From assembly GCA_013399305.1 (NCBI GenBank), contig VXAI01000243.1:803873-867872 (forward strand): 64,000 bases of DNA. The letters run 5' to 3'. The stretch is from Rostratula benghalensis. Taxonomy: Eukaryota > Chordata > Aves > Charadriiformes > Rostratulidae. Of the stretch, positions 11,307 through 23,900 are shown in pieces; position 1 is the first letter of the stretch; each line of letters begins with the position of its first letter. The position numbers and the translations under genes are program-made. The notes beneath the pieces were generated by a model. The model did no database searches. It worked only from the letters and a program-made list of their open reading frames with translations, and was not told the DNA's origin.

Positions 11307-14300
11307 TCAACCAGCTTTGATCCCAGCTACAACAAACCCTACCACACCAGAAAAACACCATGGCTCCATGTCACCTTGCTGAAATGTGTCAAATGTCTCG
11401 GCAGTACTTTCCTGCCCTGCCCTGGGGCATGTGGTCAGGCAGGAATGGACTGTCCCTGCTAAGGCTCCACAGAAGTTACTGCTCCCCAGTGTCCCTCAGC
11501 TACAGAAATGCCTCTGGGTCTGTAACACCTTACCTGTGAAATCCATAGGGACAAAACACTAAAGAAGGGATGGCAATACTATTTCAGTGGATTCACTTAA
11601 CAGTAAAATCCTCACACAGGCACGAAGCAAACAAGCCACCCTCCCTGTTGTCAGCCCAGGGCATGACTTCTCTATTCTTCCTCCTATTTTGACAGCAGAG
11701 GTGCTGAAAGCTTGGAGCTTTTCTTGTTAACAGCTGCCCTGCAAATATGTGCAGGCCCCTTGAGCTCATTTATAGAAAGCATAAGGATCAGTCATTATGA
11801 AATTACAGCTAACTGACACCACAGGGCAGAAACCCAGCCGTGCCCTGGAGGGCTGCACCTCCCAAGGAGAGGCTTGTGGCCGAGTGGGGTTTGTCAGGAG
11901 AACCAAGTGACCAGGGCTGGCCAGCAGTCTCCACAGCATCTGCAGGGCGCCAGTAAAAAGACACAGTTGGTATTAATAAATAAATAAAGTAACTCCCCCA
12001 CTGAGCTTGGCTGTGTTTCATTGGGACTAACAAGATGGTAAAGACAATCTCACACGCTTTCAGGAAGCAACCAAAATTTTTGTGACTCAGCATCATTATA
12101 AAGCAGCACCCAGAGGGATCTGGAGAACTGAGGAAAAGTAAGCCAGCTGCGGTGTGAGATCCACACAACCTCGGGAAGCCTCCAGGTGGGGCAGAGCCCA
12201 GGCAGCTGCAATGCTTTTAGTTGGCAGAGCCTTGGCCCTGGGCTGGCCACCCACTCCCTGGGCTGTCAGCCCTTCCAGTGTGCCACTGGCTTTCATGAAA
12301 ATGAACCTGAGGTGGGTGAGCAAAAGTCCCAGGTGGAGGGAAGCTGGTTTTGGCCAGGGAGGTGGATCCCATCTCACCTGGATCCCTGCACGCTGCAGCC
12401 CCAGCAGCCATGGTGCTTGGAGGGGGGAATCAAACTGCTGGGGTAGCCAGGGATGGACACTGATTCATGTCATGAGCATCCTCAAATTCTCCTTTCTGTT
12501 TCATCTGCCTTTTTCACTTTCAATGAGGATGTAAAATAAGTTGCAGCTCAGAGCAGAGGCCCCTGCAGCAGAAGACACTACTAGAATCTATTAAAGCCAT
12601 TCAAGGATCTCCTCCCACTCAGAGCTCTTTTCTCCTCCCTCACATTTTCTCCTCCCTGAGGGCAGGCACAGTGGAACATTAATTCCTTTAAGCTGCCCCC
12701 TAAATGACACCTTCTGACTGCCGCTACATTTTTGCAGGCATTTAAGCTCCCTGACAGTGAAGACTTACAGGCAGGGCTCTTTACACGAGGATGTTTACAG
12801 ACTCACCAGCTAGCCAAGAGTTTTAGTTCCACATTCCCTCAGAGCATGTTTATGTGTAGTATCTACAATGACATTATTATTATCATCCCGAAAGCAGCTT
12901 AAATTTCTGGAGTGCTTCTTTTTTTCACCTTTAAATCCTAAAGCACTTGACAACTGGTACATGACCATTGCATGCCGCATACGCTGCGATTCCTTCACCT
13001 GTCGCAGAGATACACCTGCCCCCGAAGTCACCTGGGTGATCAGGGTGCTTCTCTGTACACCCACAGGTAGACACTCACACCTGTGTGTTTGGCTTCAGCC
13101 AAAGTGTAACTTTTCCATCTGAAATCCTTTTTTACCTGTTTAAGGTGGCAGAGGTTGATGGACAGAAAATTGCCGGGCTGGCTTAGTGCCACCACTCTGC
13201 TCAGTTAGAAAATAAAATTCTGATTCCTCGGCACGCAGTACTGGGCTTTTTACAGAAAAGAGTTGAATACAGGGAGAAAAGAGAAGCTAGCACACTGATA
13301 CAGGTCTTCCTGGATTTAACTTTGTTTTCTGTTAGTGGAAAAAGTGCCGCAACATAGGGATTCCTACTGTTACATGAAAACTACTTGTGTAAAATGGCCT
13401 GGAAACCCCCAAGATGTCTCTGACTCATTCACAATAAATTGTTTAATACCAACACAGTAATAAGATATAATCTTGAATAGAGGTAAACTTTGATTTCTTA
13501 GAATGGCTTTAATCTAAAAGTCTTGCATAATATAAAATGATTTTTAGAAGGCTCTGCATGAATCCTCAAGATCTTTAAAAAAAAAAAAAGCAGGTTGCTC
13601 CCAAGTTGCCTAAGGCAAAGCAGTTTTGAAATACAAATGCTGGGTATAATCATCTACTGGATGACTGAAGCCAGCTACGTTGCAGGAGTTTTCAAACATT
13701 TTTGGAAGCAAGTATACGAAAATGTATACACCAAAGGGATTGAAGCTTGGACAAATTTTGCGCAAATTTGCTAAACTAATAGCTTTCACAGAAGGACTCC
13801 AAACATGCTTTGCTAAGGAAAGAAATAGAGTTGGGACTAATCCCCTTTCTTATAATTCGCAAGCTCGACGTAAATACAGATGTGCAAAGCAGTTAAAGAC
13901 CAGAAAGGACTGCCTGGAGATTGTGCCCTGCCTCGGGCTATCGGGAGTCCCTCTCCCTCTATTTTACTTGGAACTGGCAGTTTTCTCAGTATTCTTTACA
14001 CAAACAGACCGAATTTTGCTGTTTCACCTTGTTAACTGAACATGTGGTGTGAGGTCAGCAACAGTCACGCAGCCTATCTATAACTGTCTGTGCTCACATG
14101 ATGCGACAGCTCCGGAGAGAAGGAACATAAACAGGAAATTGGGCAAAGTGGCTCTTTTCATAGGGGACCACAACACCGCTTTTTTTAATATATTGTTATT
14201 ATTTTAAACTAAACCCTTCAACAACACACACTGTCGGACCTAATGAAGAAAACCAGAGTTAGCCAGCAAGATGAGAATAAAAGCCCCAAATGTTTACACT

Positions 14301-17300
14301 GTTACACTTTTGCCTGATCATAACAACGTGGTTCAGTGTAGGGACATGGACCCTCCTTCAGGGTTTTTCTTCAGCAGCTCAGCTGATCTCCCAGCCTGGT
14401 GTGCACAGGAGTAAAAAGCCGTACCGTCCACATCCCCTTCAGGCCAAACCTGGACTGTTAACTTTTTAAACGTCCTTATTGAATTCATGGCTACACACTG
14501 CAAAGGCTTTGACCTTTGCACTTCATTTCACTCCTAAAATTGCCTGGAGAAAGGAAGTGTGCAGGAGGCAAGCAGAAAAACAGGGAGGAGGTGTGCGTGT
14601 GTGGGAGGAGTTGTCTTGGAGAGCAAGTCATTTTTTTTGAAAATAAGAACCAACCTTGCTGGACGTATGTACAAAGATAGAAAGAAAAATAAGAAATAAG
14701 TCAAATATCATAACAGCAACTATCTAGTATCCAGATGAGCTCTGGATTTAGGCATGTGGTGAGGGCACTGATTTCATTGCATGCTCCTAGCTATACAGAC
14801 TCTGAAGATCTCTGCTGGGATCTACATATTGGCCTGAAGGCAGTCCCATGGGAACCAGCCGGCCTTTGCGGTGACATTTAAACTCCGCTGATGCAAATGG
14901 CAAAGCTCCCATTTGCTCTGAGGGGGCCAGGTCCTCCTCTTGACAGGAAGCCCTGAGAAATGCAGAGATTCCCAAAAATGGAAATATGATATGAAGAAAT
15001 TTTCTGAATATAGAAAATCTGCTCCTGGACTGACGAGGAGCCTTTCTATCAAGAACATCGGAAGATGACATTTTTCTACATGGGTCTAGACTGGCTTTTG
15101 TGGGTTACACATAGGGTGCCCTACAGCCAGGGAGCAAACGTTGACTGGTGGCTTCGGGCATAGTAAAAGACCCTGTTATGGGGGCAAGAAGGCTCCCCTC
15201 ACAGCTGTTAACCTGGCCATGACTGGCCAGGGCAGGCAGCATCCAGCACAAACACCAACCTGCTCTTACAGCAACGTGGGGCACAGGTTTGGGGGGATTT
15301 TGTCTCCTCACAGCCCTGCCAATCTGGGTGCCTTGGGCAGGCTGCTGGGTCTCCAGCAGGAGCAGAGAGTGTCTGGCATGTTGCGAGGGCTGTCAGAATA
15401 CAACCAGCAAACGAATTATAATTAAATAAGCTAGAATTTGGAGAGGTGTATTTGTCACAGAAATGTGATTCAAGAAATTGGGTCTCTCCAGTCTCAAACT
15501 GGAAATGGCGCAGCGTGATTCAGATGCTCAGCCAAAGTCAGTCGTCATCAGCCAGATCCCCTCACTGAATATTTACAGAAAACAAACCAGATTATAAACT
15601 AAGAGTTATTTGTCAGACTTATTTAGTAAATATCATAATTGCATTAAAGAGTACACTAAGAGTGGGGGTAAGACAGAAACCAAAACACATGGTGAAAAGC
15701 GTTGGACGAAGTCTGTTCCTGTATTGCTTATATGTAAGGATGAATGCATATTAGTGGTGAGTACGTTAGCCCATGCTAGCTCTGAAGGGGGTTGAGCTGA
15801 ACCTCAACAGCACTGAAAAGCCTGGAAGTGCTCAATAGCTGGTTCTACACCCATGTGCTCATTTCAAAGTACAGTATTAGAAAACCAGCTACGCTAAGGA
15901 ATTTTAAAATGTATTTTGATTGCAGCTCTGTTGTTTTCAGCTGTCTTATCAACTAATTTGTGTTGGTTTACCCTTAAATATTCTGCTAGGCCTGTTACGT
16001 TTCCAGAACTGGGTTTTCTTCTTCTTTAAAAGCTGTCTTAAATTAATTTCTGCTTTATACTTCACCGGAGGCTGAGCCGGTTTGTAAATATTTTTAGAAT
16101 TATTTTTTCATTCTCCTTAGTTTGTGGAAAAGCGGTCATCATTCATGTGGACTGTAATACACAGCATCCATTGCCTGTCATTTTTATTTTAAAACACGTA
16201 AATGTTAGGAAAAATATAAACAAGTGTCCCTGTGCCAGGTTTTCCTTTGTTTGTTTAAGAATTCGCTCTGACTTGTCAAAAATTTTTCTGTTGCGGTTGC
16301 ACCCTGCATCTCGTCTGAGAAAACAGGGTTTTCAGGGCTAAGGGTTTGAAGACAGAACACCCTGCAAGCTCCGCTTTCCTTCACGTTTTAGGTGCATTTT
16401 ACAAAGTCAGCTGGTTAAAGTCAGCTCAAGTATCCAAACATTCATCATGTAAACTTCCCATGCTTAGGAGATAACTGCCCGTTTCTCCACTCCGCTGTGG
16501 GAATGCAATGCTGCCTGTGAAATTCTGCAGACCTGTGCTTTTTTTCTCAGGGGATTGTTTCATGCTCTGCCTACTTCACACCGGAGTGCAACGCTCCTAT
16601 GGAGCTGGGAATGAGCACCAGGGAGCAAACCCTGCAGCCTCTGGTACAGGCTCAGGACCGGGTGCTCAGGTCCCCAGCTGCATCGCTTGTCCTCAGGGCT
16701 TTCTCTTTTCCCCTCCTAGAACTGGTGTTCCCAGTTGTGAGTCACATATACGTTAAGTTTTTTCAAGTCCCATTACTGCTGTAGCTTTTTGTCTTGATAT
16801 GAAGGTGTCTACGTTCCCTGAGCTGCCATACCCTGTAGAGCACTGCTATAGAAAAACCTCGCCATGACAAAGAAAGTACTAACAGCATACTTCATGTTTA
16901 TCTTAATTTGCATGACTTCTCAAACTTCCCTTGCTGAACCAAGCGATGAAATCACAACATGTTCAGAAATATTAAATCATTTCCTCAACATCTGAATATA
17001 ACAGGCTGCAAAAGGAAAATAATTACTTTTGGCACATTGTGCACTTTCTCCTTAACACTCTGAATTCTGCTATCCCTTCATATTTACAGGCTTGCACTCC
17101 AGTCACAGCAGTATTAAAAACAACTAAGTGCCATGATTTATTTCCAACAAAACCCCCTGGCCTTGCCAAACAGCAGCTTTGGTGGGACAGCCTGGGTTTC
17201 ATGTGGGCACAGCAGCGTACAACCCAGGCGGCAAGTTCAGGATGCCTCAAACCAGCCTCCTACGGCTGGCAGGAGGTTGGCGTTGCTCAGGAATGTGCCT

Positions 17301-17544
17301 AAGCTCGTACTGGGTAATGTCCTTCTGCCTCCAGGGTGTAGTAAGCCCAAATTCAATGTGGCACTAAAACCTTAAAGTACTGCCTTGGCTGTGCACCCAC
17401 CTCTGACTCCCCACTCTCCATCCTGACTCTGAGACAGTGCGAGGGTCTGAACTTCTCCAGTCCGGCCATGGGGAAAGGGGAGGACAGGAGTGGGGCTGCT
17501 CCTCACTGGATGGCCACAGTCCTCCCCATGCTGTGAAGGACCAG
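11307..17544. other. Intron 1 stretch without recognised features
   Basis: About 6.2 kb of unique-looking intron. An A13-type tract sits near 13578-13590. Open frames at 11.8-12.5 kb overlap each other on both strands in a locally GC-richer part and show no family similarity. Confidence 0.6.
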
Positions 17545-17960
17545 GTCCTATGCTCCTACGAGGACAGGCTGAGAGAGTAGCCATTGTTCAGGCTGGAGAA
17601 GAGGCGGCTCTGGGGAGCCCCTATAGCCCCTTCAGGTACCTAAAGGGGTTACAGAAAGATGGGGAGGGACTCTTTATCAGGGAGTGTAGCAATCAGATGA
17701 GGGGTAATGGTTTTAAACTGAAAGAGGGGAGATTTAGATTAGATATTAGGAATAAATTATTTACTGTCAGGGTGGTGAGACACTGGCATGGGTTGCCCAG
17801 AAAAGTTGTGGATGTGGATGCCCCATCCCTGGAGGTATTCGAGGGGCTTTGAGCAGCTTGGTCTAGTGGTAGGTGTCCCTGCCCATGGCAGGGGGCTAGG
17901 AACTAGATGATCTTTAAGGTCCTTTCCAACCCAAACCATTTAATGATTCTATGATTCTGT
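17545..17960 (+). mobile_element. CR1 LINE 3' fragment (younger subfamily)
   Basis: This is a roughly 415-base CR1 3' end in plus orientation. It runs through the last codons of ORF2 (GAGGACAGGCTGAGAGAG, CAGGCTGGAGAAGAGGCGG, GACTCTTTATCAGGGAGTG, GGTTTTAAACTGAAAGAGG, GATTTAGATTAGATATTAGG), then the 3' UTR (GCCCATGGCAGGGGGCTAG, GATGATCTTTAAGGTCC) to the terminal ATTCTATGATTCTG repeats. It resembles the element at 39286 closely and keeps most of the consensus I remember, so it is relatively young. ORF2 is 5' truncated and dead. It is antisense to GAB3. Confidence 0.92.
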
Positions 17961-20900
17961 GGAATCCCAGGAGGGCTGCTGGGTGCCAAATGGGATAGAG
18001 AGAAAGAGAGAAAAAAAGCACTCATTTCTGCAGAACCCCACAGGTTTCACATCCAGAGTGGTTCGTTGCTGTGAAGTGACTGGTGGTACGATGACAATTC
18101 TGTGCTATCAGTGTCATAACAGACCTGAGTGGTGTGGTTTGCCTTGCAGCAGCCCAGGCTGGAGGGAGCTGGTAAGCTGGCACCCACACACAGCCCAGCT
18201 CCTCTGGCACAGCCAAAATTTGCTGGTTCCTTTGCGAAGCTGAAGCTTGCAAAAGGCTGGGCCAGCTTTCCTGAGCAGGTGCCTTCTCTTTGGGGTTACG
18301 TTCGGGCAGCTGTCAGTGTTTTGTAATGCAGATTTTTTTGCAAGTACAGCAGGAGTAAAACTCGTTGCCAAACTCCACAAATAGTGGAACAGTTTGGGAG
18401 TAAAAACAGATTTCAGAAATGAAAGTTCAGCTTGATCTATTGGGAACAACGTGCAATTAATGTGCTCAGCAATATCTTAAATATGAGCAATGTGGGAGAA
18501 GGGTAATAGCTCCCTTTCTATCATTTTTCAACCTGTCAGCACGCTAATCTATGAAACACCAAAAGCCAGATTCTTAGTAAATGTAAACTAGTAAACGCGG
18601 CTAAAGGCAGTGGTGTTGTGCAGCTTATCCGGATCTTAATCTTTTTTAAACTGTCAAACTATCAGAAGAGTATGTGCTTGTGGGATGGTGAAATAGGACC
18701 AATGTTACTGTTACAAAAGTGAGGATAATGAGCCAGCTGGGTTTTTCCACAGTCCTTTTCAAAACTACAGCATTTATTTCTGCTTTTCTGCAACTTCTTC
18801 TCTATCTCTCCTCCTCCCTTCCCTATCCCCTTTTTTTTTTTGTGGTTTTTGCGCTTCAAGCTACACCCAGAAAATGAGGTCATCAAGGAGTAGTCAGGAC
18901 GTGGATGCAGTCTGTGACTCCATCGTTTTCAGTGTCTGTGCTGCTGGCTGTTGGGGCGGGAGCAGCAGGGCTCCTGGGAGCGGCAAGGGAAAGGACTGGG
19001 AAGGAAAAGAAGGCATCGAGGCTGGACTGCTGCAGTGAGGGCATGTCCCACCACGTCTGGTGCTGGTGCTGAGTGAACTGGCAGGAAAGAAATACATGGT
19101 GCTCCTCAGAGGTAACTGGGATGCTGCTGCTTGGAGAGGTGCCTCCCCGCACCCTCCCAGTGTCTGCAGCTAAAGAATGGAGGGATCCTTCAGACTCAGT
19201 TGCTGTCCCCCACAAGCATAAGTCACACCTCCACCCAGCTACCCTCTCCAATGTCAAGGCTGCAAGAAAGTGGGGGATACGACGAGCTCCACTAGCTCCT
19301 TGGTCATGTCTTTTACTCCCTGTTACCCTGCCTCACCCGAGCACCTATGAGTGACGATACCTTCACACCTTGGGCTGCCCCTCATGGCCAGTGACAGCAG
19401 GCCAGTGCCACCAGCTCCGTGCTATAAGACATGTCTTTTGCCCTGGTGTAAATATCTGTACGTTTGCTGTTCCTGTGCACTGAAATGGGGGGAGCATCTG
19501 AAGCACATCTGATTCCAGCGCTGGTGAGGCTGCAGGGCTCCCTGGGATGACCAGGCAGATAAGGCTGCACACTGCACTGGGCCAAAGGACCCCCTCTTAA
19601 CCTTAGTAATGATCACACAATCTGGTTTCTGCATTCTTCTTAAAGAGGTCTTAAAACCAAACTTCACCCATCCCAAATTTCATGAATCTTCAAAACTGAA
19701 AGTTGTACAGTCCTCTGCGCAGTCTGCAGTGTGTGCATATGCTTCAGAAGGACACAAATGTAATGGCTGATGCTAATGTTAACGTGACACTGTCAACTTG
19801 AACTAAAAAACAGGAGCTGAAGTGAAATTCAGGCTGGCTTGGAGTTCCTCTGCTGACTTTTGAAATCATATAGCCTCATTTTCAGTTTTTAAGTGGGTTT
19901 TCTTGCTTTTAAACCCATGGGAGACATCTATAAGGACAGAAAAACTAACAGCACAAATGCCAAGACAGCCTTATAAACTGAGATCTGCTCAAACCACACA
20001 TAAAACCTCCAAATTCTCCACAGATATAACCATTTCCTGATCAGCTGAATGTGCAAGCAGAGTTAATCCGCGCAGCTCTCCAGCCTGCATGGAGACTCCC
20101 AGCCCAGCCAAGGACAAACTCTCCACCTCCCACCAGCGATGCCCGGGCTGCCCAACAGTTAAATAACTGAAGGTTTGTGCCCAACAGTTTTCTTTCAGCT
20201 TGCTTGAAAGGCTGCAGATCCTTGACTGTCAGTGCATTCGCACTGGCAAAGAAACCACTGCTCAGAGCATTTGTTTTAGGCAGGGTGTGGAGACAGATTT
20301 ACAACAAAGACACTGTGTGAAACATCCTCGGCTCCAGGCTGGACTCACAGTGTTCAGTTTATTAGGGAAAAACAAAGAAGACTTTCCTTGTTGCTGCCCT
20401 CACTTGAAATATGGTGTTTGGGAGCCATGTGGATCAGTTCAGCCCTTTTTATAAAGTATCCTGGAGGAGAGAAAGCTGGCTGGCACTGGTGGGGAGTAGA
20501 GCTGTAGGGTCTTTCAGTGAGTCACTAAAACACATTTCCAGGTACCTGGGTGCCAGCAGGTGACAGTGTGAGTGTGCCACAGCAATGAGGACCACACAGC
20601 TCACACCTGTGTTGGCACCAGGGCAGGCCATTGTTTTTAAATGCTATTCTCTGTAGCTCTGCACATGCACATGGGGGGTACAGGTCACTGCAGGTCTCTT
20701 GTTTCAGCAGGTCTCAAATCCACTTCTGCTTTGTCAGGCAATGCCAGGCTCCTCGGTTCAGCCACTTAGACTCCTGCCTGCTTGATTTAGGAGTGGAAGC
20801 ATGTGGGTAGTACAGGGCTGTTGGTGCTTGTAGGTATCAATGGGAAAAGGGATGAGAGCTGTTTTGAATAAGGGTCATTGCAAGAATTGTTTATGTCCTG

Positions 20901-23900
20901 GGAACAAAGCAAAAGTAGAGCAATAATAAGTGTTTTCAAAGGGAGAGTTAAAGTGAGAGCTACAGAAGAAGAGTAGGGGAACCCCAAATAGCCAAGAAAA
21001 TTGGAAGAACAGGAATGGGAGGAGCAGGAAAGCTGGAGGACAAATAAAAATCAGACTGTGGGGATCATACGGAGAAAGGACTGGGCTCTTCAGCTCAGTG
21101 GTAAAAGCCTGAGTGAGGAGCAGCTCTGTCCCCAGCAGTTCACATCACCCCTGCTTGCTGGTAGTGAACCCTGCCCACGGATGAGGGAGGCATGGCCAAC
21201 ACCACCATCCTCCCAGCTCCTCAGGCAAGGGTTTCTCAACATCACACCCAGGTTTTTACTATGGGTGGAGTAGCCCCATCGCGCTCTGAATCATCAGGCC
21301 ATGGGCTGGCCATTGTATGTATTGTTATGAGGTATCTTCATTGCTTGAGCCAAGCAGTGGCTTGCCAGTGAAGCAACAGGAGGGAAGAGGCCATTACTGG
21401 AATCCTATGAGAACAGTGAGGAATGATGAAAAACCATGCCTCATGTCCCTGCTTTAATTGCAGGAACAGCCACTTGCCATGGCATCGTCCAAAGCACCAT
21501 GTGGCAGGGATGGCCAGGCCAGGGCAGTTTGGAGAACTGGCTCTGGAGCACCCAGCTGCTGCCTAAGGATTGCAGAGAGCCGTAGAAACCTCCTGTTTTG
21601 CTAGTACACTCCAAGCAGAGGGCAAGAGCTAATCAGGACTTGTGCTAATTAAGCTGCCTATTGCTGGGAGAGGATGGGGATGTGGCTGGACTCCAACACT
21701 AATGTGGTAGGCGGGATCAGAGGGCTCCACTGACTCCCAGAGAAAGTCTGCTTTACTAAACTGGTAGTTATGCTTTCCTTGTTTCCTCTCCTGTGGCTGA
21801 CGCAGTCTATGAAGCCCTTTGGGACCTCCACACATCTCCACCTCCTCCTGGAGACCTGTGGGCAGCAGTCACCAGCTCTGCCAGGGGGGCAGAGCCCTGG
21901 TGGGACGCAGCCGCCAGGCTCCCACTCCCCTCCGCTCAGCCCCACCATGGCCCTGTGACGGCTCGGGCTGCTGTTGCTGGCAGAGCTACAGCCTGGTGTT
22001 TTTTGACCTTTTACTCTTCCAGAGATAGAAATGGGATTTGTCTGAGGCTTGGAATAACTTCCTGTGATTGTGCTGGAGAGGGCTAGTCTGGCTTGCTAGA
22101 TAGCTGTGTCTGTCGGGCTGGCTTAGGAATGGAGAAAGTCTCTGCTGTGTGTAGGCTGAAGACAGATTTAAAAGATGCCAAAGATACCACATGAGCCTTA
22201 GAGAAAAATAAGCTGATAACACCGTACGTTGTCTCCAGGAGGACAACTGGGCCTGGGCTGCTTCTAGGTTTTGGCATTAGCCATTACTGGAGAACCACTG
22301 ACAACCCCTAAAGCAAATGGTCTCTGTATATTGATAGTTATTCCTCAGATGCTAACTTATAAATCCTCTCCAGATCAGTGAAGTATGTGTGTCTGCATGT
22401 GTGGGAAAGTAGGTAATGGTCTGATAATTGATCCTTTGGGATGATAAGAGCAAGTAATAGTTGTGCAAGCTTTCCCCTCCTCCTCCTGCCTTCCTCTGCC
22501 TCTGAACACAGCTAGCACAGTCAGTGAGGCTGGGCAGGAGCTGAGGCTGAGGTGAGGGAGGACTGCTCTGCTTCCACTGCATCTTAAAACAGCCTCCTGC
22601 ATCTTTTTTGTTACATCTTTAATTGACTTTCAGCAGCCTTTAGAAGTGACATTGCCAGGTCAGATGCTTTCAGCACACCCATTTGGCTGAAGAGGAGGAG
22701 GACCCTTGTTGCCTTTGCTAAGCTGGCAGCTCTGTTGCTGGTTGGGGTGGGAGGACACCTGGAGAAATGAGTTGGACTGCTTTCTTGCTGACCATGAAAG
22801 AAGCCTACAGTCTGACAAACCCATGCAGCCCTGGGAATCCGAATAAGGGCTAGATACAGACATGATATTGTAATATTTTTTCACGGCTTTCATCCATGAC
22901 ACTGTTGCACTAGACAAAAACATTAAAACCAGAAAAGACGTGGTCTGATCCAAGGAGTCACAACTAGTGCACTGGAACTTGTAATGGCACTTGCAAGAGC
23001 TCTAGTTGCTCCCAGGTAAATAAGTGCCAGCTTGCCCAACCAGGCCATGCTCCATCTTAAGCCCCAGGTAAAGCTTTAGTGTAACTGCTGGGCACTCGAG
23101 CTGTCACTATGGTCCTTCCACACACCAGCTCAGGCACACAGTGCCGCTGCAGGTAAAGGCAGGGTAGGACCTAACCTGTTGTGCAGCAGAGCTGTTGGGA
23201 GCTCCCAAAGAATTACGGCAACACGTACTTCAAACTATGGCTTTTCAAAGCAAGCTTTTAGTTGTTTCTTGTGTTTTACTCATCGGTAGGCAGAATCACT
23301 ACATACAAGCCATGTGTGCTAGTGTTCTCCTGTGTGATTGACCCACAGACTGGCTGCTTCTGATTCTCCTTTCTTAGAATTTGGAGTAGGAACGATCTTA
23401 GCCTTTTATTCTGTTGAACAAGTGAACATCTATTGTCACCCAGTGGGCAGGATCCTTGGCTGAAAAAGGAAATTTTGTATTCTTCTGGCCGCCAAACTCC
23501 CAGCAATGACACTGGGGATCGCCTGGCACTGTGGAATACTCAGGCCATATCCATCCCAGCCCAGCTCTCAGCCCCATCTCCTCCCTGGTAGGTTCTCTGC
23601 AGGTATTTGCTGCTGGCATCAGCTGCTTCTGTTTGGCACTGCTTAAGCCAGGACCAGGACAAGGGCTCTCCCCACCTCTGCCATTGGCGGTTGTATCTGT
23701 GCTGTTTCTGATCATGACTGAGTACAGGAGGTAGTAAGGAATAAAAGGCTCAGCTCTTCCTTCCCAGCAAAAGCAGAGCTGCCCCAAAACCAAGTCCCAT
23801 TTCTGTTGCAAATATGCACTAACACACAAGTTCACCATACTTAGCGCTTCTACACAGTTTTCACATCCACAAGTTTTCAGCCTAATGGGAATTCAGATGT

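Noticed and set aside
23398..23838. 146-codon open frame on the minus strand in intron 1
   Set aside because: No recognisable similarity. Competing frames on the other strand are equally good, and the length is within chance expectation.
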